NCBI GenBank assembly: GCA_002085305.1
Contig: NATJ01000039.1
Coordinates: 1-8,487, forward strand
Direction: 5' to 3'
DNA: 8,487 nt
Source: Epsilonproteobacteria bacterium 4484_65
GTDB taxonomy: Bacteria > Campylobacterota > Campylobacteria > Campylobacterales > Sulfurovaceae
A model generated the notes under the pieces. That model did no database searches. It was given only the letters and a program-made list of their open reading frames with translations, and was not told the DNA's origin. Shown one piece after another: positions 5,446-8,487 of the stretch. Each line of letters starts with the position of its first letter. Positions within the stretch are counted from its first letter, which is position 1. A program made the position numbers and the translations under genes.

Positions 5446-6604
5446 TTTTTAAACTCTCTATAATAGGCGTAATATCACTCTTACTTTTGATCCTTGTGGA
5501 TTTAAGTACTCCATGTTGCAATACCCTTCTTGAAAGATTTGAAGCTTCTACTACTGCTATGCCTTCTATGGCATCAAAAATATCTTTTTGATTGAAGTAG
5601 TGCTTGCCAGAGATGATCTTACATCCAAACTGTGCTGCTTCTGCTGCATTATGACCGCCGATAGGCTCAAATGCACCGCCCAGTATGACAATATCACTAA
5701 TGGCATAGATATTCACTAATTCACCTAAAACATCCAGGAGTATGATATCACTTTGCATAGATTCATTTTGTGAATATCTTTGCATATTAAAACCATGCTC
5801 TTTAGCAAATGTTTCTACCATCTTTGCTATTTTATCAAAACGCTCCGGATGCCGTGGCACCAAAATAAGTTTTGCCTTTTTTTCTTCTTTTCTTAAAGCC
5901 AAAAAAGCTTCCAATATAAGTGCTTCCTCACCCTCATGTGTACTAGCCCCGCAAAGAAGTAAACCCGATGGTTTTTCCAACTCTTTTGTAGGATCAGGTA
6001 GCTTTGAGAGTTTGATATTACCTGTCACTACTACATTTTGTGCACCTAAAGACTCTAAACGCTCTTTGTCTTTAGCTGTTTGGGCATAGACTTCATCTAT
6101 ATGTTTAAAAATATGTCTATACAGCCATCCAATCTTCTGGTACTTCGGAAAAGACCTGTCACTCATGCGTGCATTGATAAGCAAAGTTTTTGCTCCTCTG
6201 CCTTTTGCCAAAGCAAAAAGAAGATACCAGAACTCTGCTTCCATCACTACCAGTGCTTTTTGTGGTTTGAGCCAGGGAAAAAGCAAAGGTTCAAAAGGAA
6301 GATATCTACTCTCTTCCGTATATGCATTGATAGCTTCAAAACCTGTCTGTGTTGTTGTACTCATACGAAGCATATTTTCCGGTAATGCGTCTACTAAAGG
6401 TTTAATCGCTTTTGCTTCACCAAAACTACAAGAGTGAAACCAGATACCGTTAGCTGTTAAAGGTCTGTTGTTCCATAAGAAAAATCTTGAGGGAATAGAG
6501 TTTCTATACTTTGTTTTAAAGGAAAATAAGATTAAAAAAGGAAGAGCCATAAGATAAACAAGAAAAGAAACGATTGCATAAAAGAAAAAAAACAACTTAT
6601 TCAC
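5435..6604 (-). CDS. waaA: 3-deoxy-D-manno-octulosonic acid (Kdo) transferase
   Basis: Encodes 389 residues; transfers Kdo from CMP-Kdo to the lipid A precursor at the cytoplasmic face of the inner membrane, an early step of lipopolysaccharide core assembly. An N-terminal hydrophobic anchor (about 5-28) is followed by the GT-B fold. HSCSFGEAKA carries the likely catalytic-base Glu63, equivalent to the Glu of the SxGE motif in characterised WaaA. LILVPRHPERF (246-256) and GGAFEPIGGHNAAE (309-322) are the conserved C-terminal donor-binding blocks. Length is close to other Campylobacterota enzymes and a little shorter than E. coli's. The start is uncertain by three codons: GTG 6602-6604 sits only three bases after GGAAG, whereas TTG 6593-6595 has AAGGTGA about five bases upstream. 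The REP-like element ends about 10 bases before the GTG, so it abuts the ribosome-binding region. Counterpart of Cj0707/HP0957. Confidence 0.93.
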   Translation of the reverse strand: MNKLFFFFYAIVSFLVYLMALPFLILFSFKTKYRNSIPSRFFLWNNRPLTANGIWFHSCSFGEAKAIKPLVDALPENMLRMSTTTQTGFEAINAYTEESRYLPFEPLLFPWLKPQKALVVMEAEFWYLLFALAKGRGAKTLLINARMSDRSFPKYQKIGWLYRHIFKHIDEVYAQTAKDKERLESLGAQNVVVTGNIKLSKLPDPTKELEKPSGLLLCGASTHEGEEALILEAFLALRKEEKKAKLILVPRHPERFDKIAKMVETFAKEHGFNMQRYSQNESMQSDIILLDVLGELVNIYAISDIVILGGAFEPIGGHNAAEAAQFGCKIISGKHYFNQKDIFDAIEGIAVVEASNLSRRVLQHGVLKSTRIKSKSDITPIIESLKSVL

Positions 6605-6614
6605 CTTCTTCCGC

Positions 6615-6678
6615 GTAGGGTGGGTTTACCCACCATAACATAAACACGATATTGAAGCGGTGGATAAATCCACCCTAC
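6615..6678. repeat. REP-like double hairpin (REPIN-type inverted pair)
   Basis: Outer inverted repeats GTAGGGTGG (6615-6623) and CCACCCTAC (6670-6678) bound 64 bases. Each end also forms its own hairpin: GGTGGG-TTTA-CCCACC (6619-6634) and GGTGGA-TAAA-TCCACC (6659-6674). The second, reverse complemented, equals the first except for one G-C pair changed to A-T on both sides of the stem, a compensatory change that shows the hairpin is conserved. The middle (6635-6658) is unrelated sequence. The layout of two inverted short palindromes resembles REPINs mobilised by RAYT (TnpA-REP) transposases. It fills most of the 79-base gap between the zinc-ribbon gene and waaA and could affect mRNA stability or waaA translation. 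Confidence 0.8.
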
Positions 6679-6683
6679 AAGTT

Positions 6684-7403
6684 TTATGCTTCTTCTGTAA
6701 CACTCTCAATATAGAGAATTCTACCACAGTGAGGACAATTTACGATCTCATCACCTTTGATCACTTCTGAGTAAGTCTTGTCATTGAGTTTCATGTAACA
6801 TCCGTAACATGCTTGTTTCTTTACAGGTACTACCGCTGTATTTCCTGCCCAGATACGGATCTTTTCATAAAATGAAAGTACTTTCTGTTCAATATTTCTA
6901 CTAAGCTCTTCTCTTTTTACAAAAAGTTCACCTTTGCTTTTTTCAATTTCTGCTTTTTCAGCCGATACTTCTTTATTGATAGCATCAAAATCTACTGTAA
7001 GTGTATTCACTTTTTCAGTAGCTTCATCAAGAAGTGCAGTTTTTGTTTCATTGATACCCTGAAGTCTCGCTATCTCTTCATTTGCAAATGTCATTTTCTC
7101 TTTAGCAATATCTTCTTCAAGAGAAAGTGCTTTCATCTCTTTTTCTGTTGAGATCTCTTTGAGTTTTTTTGCATTTGAAGTAAGTTGTTCATTTAACAAT
7201 GTTAACTGCTCTTCAAAACCTTTTACTTTCTCTTCATTGTCAGCGATAGCAGTTGTAAGCTCATCAAGCTCACCTTGTGCTGCATCGATCTTCTTTTGTA
7301 CTCTTGCTACTTTTTTATCTGCAGCCTCAAGTTGTGGGTTATAGCTATCAATCGCTTGATCATTTTTTGCAAGCTCTATCAGCTCATTTAGATGTTTGTT
7401 CAA
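6684..7403 (-). CDS. Coiled-coil protein with C-terminal C4 zinc ribbon (HP0958/Cj0706 type)
   Basis: Encodes 239 residues. Residues about 5-185 are almost continuous charged heptad-like helix, expected to fold as a long antiparallel coiled-coil hairpin. The C-terminus has two CxxC pairs, Cys199/Cys202 and Cys223/Cys226, forming a zinc ribbon (family zf-RING_7). The H. pylori homologue HP0958 (FlgZ), of almost identical length, binds the flagellar sigma factor RpoN and flaA mRNA; whether that role holds here is inference. The start is TTG 7401-7403, supported by AAAGGA seven bases upstream; no ATG is available before residue 90. The gene begins 25 bases after the nif3-like stop. The REP-like element follows its stop by only five bases. 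Confidence 0.88.
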   Translation of the reverse strand: MNKHLNELIELAKNDQAIDSYNPQLEAADKKVARVQKKIDAAQGELDELTTAIADNEEKVKGFEEQLTLLNEQLTSNAKKLKEISTEKEMKALSLEEDIAKEKMTFANEEIARLQGINETKTALLDEATEKVNTLTVDFDAINKEVSAEKAEIEKSKGELFVKREELSRNIEQKVLSFYEKIRIWAGNTAVVPVKKQACYGCYMKLNDKTYSEVIKGDEIVNCPHCGRILYIESVTEEA

Positions 7404-7428
7404 TCTATGTCCTTTGGGAGTGTAACAA

Positions 7429-8166
7429 TTACCCTATTTTATCTGTTTCAATATGAAATGGGTTTTTAGAATTCGCAATTATAGCTAAAATAGGTAAAAC
7501 TTTCAATTCATCCATAAGTATGTCTGCAAAAAACTTCTCACTTTCATAGTGTCCGATGTCTACCATCATCAAATCTTCACTCATTGCTTTCATCGCATCG
7601 TGGTATTTGATGTCACCTGTCAGGAAACAGTCAGCCTCCACCTCATCCATGAGTGAAGCCCCTGCTCCTGTCGTCAATGCGATAGAATTGATGATCTCTT
7701 TTTTCCCTATAACTTTAAGTGTAGGTAAATTTAATTTCTCTTTCAAAAGAGTCAAAAGTGCTTTATAATTCCATTTGCCTTTTGCTGTACATACAAAAGG
7801 TTTTTGTGATTCCAGTTTGAAACCTAAAACTTTTTCAAACACATATCTGTTCAGATGTGTTTGGTCAAAGTTTGTATGCAGGGCAATAAGTGACTGTTTT
7901 TTAAGTATCATTTTTTCAAGTAAATTAGAAGGATATTTAGAAAAATCAAGCTGTGTCATTTTTCCAAAGATAAGAGGATGATGCACCACAAAAAGTGTAT
8001 CTTCTTTTGTACTTTCTATCATCTCTTCATCTATATCCAGTGCCACCACGATCTGCGAGACATCCCTAGACATATCCCCTACGATAAGCCCGGAGTTATC
8101 CCATTTTTCTTGTAACTCAAAAGGACTTACACTGTCCAGAAAATCATACACTTCTTGTAATTTCAT
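7429..8166 (-). CDS. Nif3-like dinuclear metal centre protein (YbgI family)
   Basis: Encodes 245 residues, the normal length. Members form toroidal hexamers with a two-metal site; some annotations call them GTP cyclohydrolase I type 2, but the physiological reaction is unsettled. All metal ligands seen in E. coli YbgI are present: His62 and His63 in VHHP, Asp101 in HTNFD, and His206 and Glu210 in GHYESE. The N-terminal EKWDNSGLIVG block (20-30) is also typical. ATG 8164-8166 is preferred to ATG 8179-8181 because GGAG lies five bases before it, whereas the upstream ATG has no ribosome site. It is the first gene after the structured spacer downstream of glyQ and heads the run of closely packed genes to the pseudouridine synthase. 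Counterpart of Cj0705/HP0959. Confidence 0.93.
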   Translation of the reverse strand: MKLQEVYDFLDSVSPFELQEKWDNSGLIVGDMSRDVSQIVVALDIDEEMIESTKEDTLFVVHHPLIFGKMTQLDFSKYPSNLLEKMILKKQSLIALHTNFDQTHLNRYVFEKVLGFKLESQKPFVCTAKGKWNYKALLTLLKEKLNLPTLKVIGKKEIINSIALTTGAGASLMDEVEADCFLTGDIKYHDAMKAMSEDLMMVDIGHYESEKFFADILMDELKVLPILAIIANSKNPFHIETDKIG

Positions 8167-8189
8167 ATACACTCCAAACATCCATTAAT

Positions 8190-8203
8190 CACACGTATGT
8201 GTG
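8190..8203. other. Small perfect hairpin before the nif3-like gene
   Basis: CACAC (8190-8194) and GTGTG (8199-8203) flank a four-base GTAT. It lies in the leader of the nif3-like gene, about 15 bases before its ribosome site. It could be an operator half-site pair or a chance short palindrome. Confidence 0.25.
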
Positions 8204-8207
8204 CCCT

Positions 8208-8253
8208 GTCGTGGCGAACGCCCTTGAAAGCGAAGCGATTCGAGAGCCACGAC
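8208..8253. repeat. Palindromic element in the glyQ-nif3 spacer
   Basis: GTCGTGGC (8208-8215) and GCCACGAC (8246-8253) are perfect 8-base inverted repeats. The 30 bases between can extend the stem with a small bulge (TTCG with CGAA) and a weak apical pairing. Six T residues follow at 8256-8261 on the plus strand, so it looks like a terminator on the strand that carries no gene here. Its size and G+C content stand out from the A/T-rich surroundings, which suggests a dispersed intergenic repeat rather than a local terminator. Confidence 0.6.
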
Positions 8254-8262
8254 GATTTTTTG

Positions 8263-8287
8263 CTTCGTTTTTTCTAAAAAAATGAAG
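8263..8287. repeat. A/T-rich hairpin beside the palindromic element
   Basis: CTTCGTTTTTT (8263-8273) pairs with AAAAAATGAAG (8277-8287) as an 11-pair stem with one G-U wobble on the plus strand and a three-base loop. On the minus strand the wobble becomes an A-C mismatch. It lies 45 bases after the glyQ stop in glyQ's direction. It may contribute to glyQ 3'-end formation, but it is not a standard GC-rich terminator. Confidence 0.45.
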
Positions 8288-8331
8288 AGAGAAACAAGAT
8301 CACAATTCAAACAAAAGGGAATACAATAAAA

Positions 8332-8487
8332 TTACCCCTTAACCCGAGCATTACGCTCAGACTCCTGCTCTTTATACAATTGCGCACACCCAATAGAAAG
8401 CTCTCTAACCTTCAAAATATAATTTTGTCTCTGCGCTTGAGAGATAGCTTTCCTTGCATCAAGTACATTAAAGGCATGAGAAGCAAC
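8332..8487 (-). CDS. glyQ: Glycyl-tRNA synthetase alpha subunit, C-terminal fragment
   Basis: The last 51 codons of a minus-strand gene that continues past the right edge, ending at TAA 8332-8334. The peptide contains [15 protein letters not shown] followed by [19 protein letters not shown], which matches the conserved C-terminal end of the bacterial alpha subunit (E. coli has a similar 'AFNLLDARGAIS...RQRYILRIR' block). GlyQ pairs with GlyS to charge tRNA-Gly. The tail after the conserved part, [12 protein letters not shown], is short and charged. It occupies the position of Cj0704/HP0960 next to the nif3-like gene. A 165-base spacer with inverted repeats separates it from that gene, so co-transcription is uncertain. 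Confidence 0.92.
   Translation of the reverse strand, partial: VASHAFNVLDARKAISQAQRQNYILKVRELSIGCAQLYKEQESERNARVKG

Noticed and set aside
8208..8261. Ordinary rho-independent terminator for a flanking gene
   Set aside because: The T run follows the stem on the plus strand, but glyQ and the nif3-like gene are both on the minus strand and no plus-strand gene lies upstream.

Overview
The window most likely comes from a member of the Campylobacterota (formerly Epsilonproteobacteria), probably a Sulfurovum- or Sulfurimonas-like lineage. The strongest evidence is the right half. There, glyQ, a Nif3-like gene, a coiled-coil/zinc-ribbon gene, waaA and an RluA-family pseudouridine synthase gene lie head to tail on the minus strand. 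From memory this is the order of Cj0704-Cj0708 in Campylobacter jejuni and HP0960-HP0956 in Helicobacter pylori. AT-rich coding sequence and frequent GTG/TTG starts fit. The genus is an inference.

Left region (1-4415), accessory. It opens with the C-terminal three quarters of an oleate hydratase gene (+), broken by one in-frame TAG (1003-1005) although the rest of the frame is intact. Convergent to it is a minus-strand pair whose stop and start overlap as ATGA. Its first gene encodes a periplasmic DUF2092 protein and its second a long Pro/Lys/Arg/Gly/His-rich exported protein built from short tandem repeats. Next comes a second minus-strand pair: a small lipoprotein, then a four-helix membrane protein whose best start is an ATT codon behind a good Shine-Dalgarno sequence. 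Divergent from the lipoprotein is a DUF805 membrane-protein gene, also interrupted by an in-frame TAG, this one at a position where the family carries Trp. It ends in a hairpin terminator whose loop is the stop codon.

Right region (4428-8487), conserved and intact. Read in the direction of transcription (leftward), it holds the glyQ tail, a 165-bp structured spacer, the nif3-like gene, the zinc-ribbon gene, a 64-bp REP-like double hairpin, waaA, a DUF167 gene and the pseudouridine synthase gene. The last three overlap. The genes serve tRNA charging, a dinuclear-metal protein of uncertain role, a possible flagellar/RNA-binding regulator, Kdo transfer to lipid A, and rRNA or tRNA modification. 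They are linked by conserved order, not by one pathway.

The most interesting observations are three start/stop anomalies in otherwise intact accessory reading frames within 3.4 kb, the REP-like inverted pair with a compensatory base-pair change placed just before waaA, and the structured spacer downstream of glyQ. I see no CRISPR array, transposase, phage gene, tRNA or rRNA, and no clear new defence or biosynthetic system.
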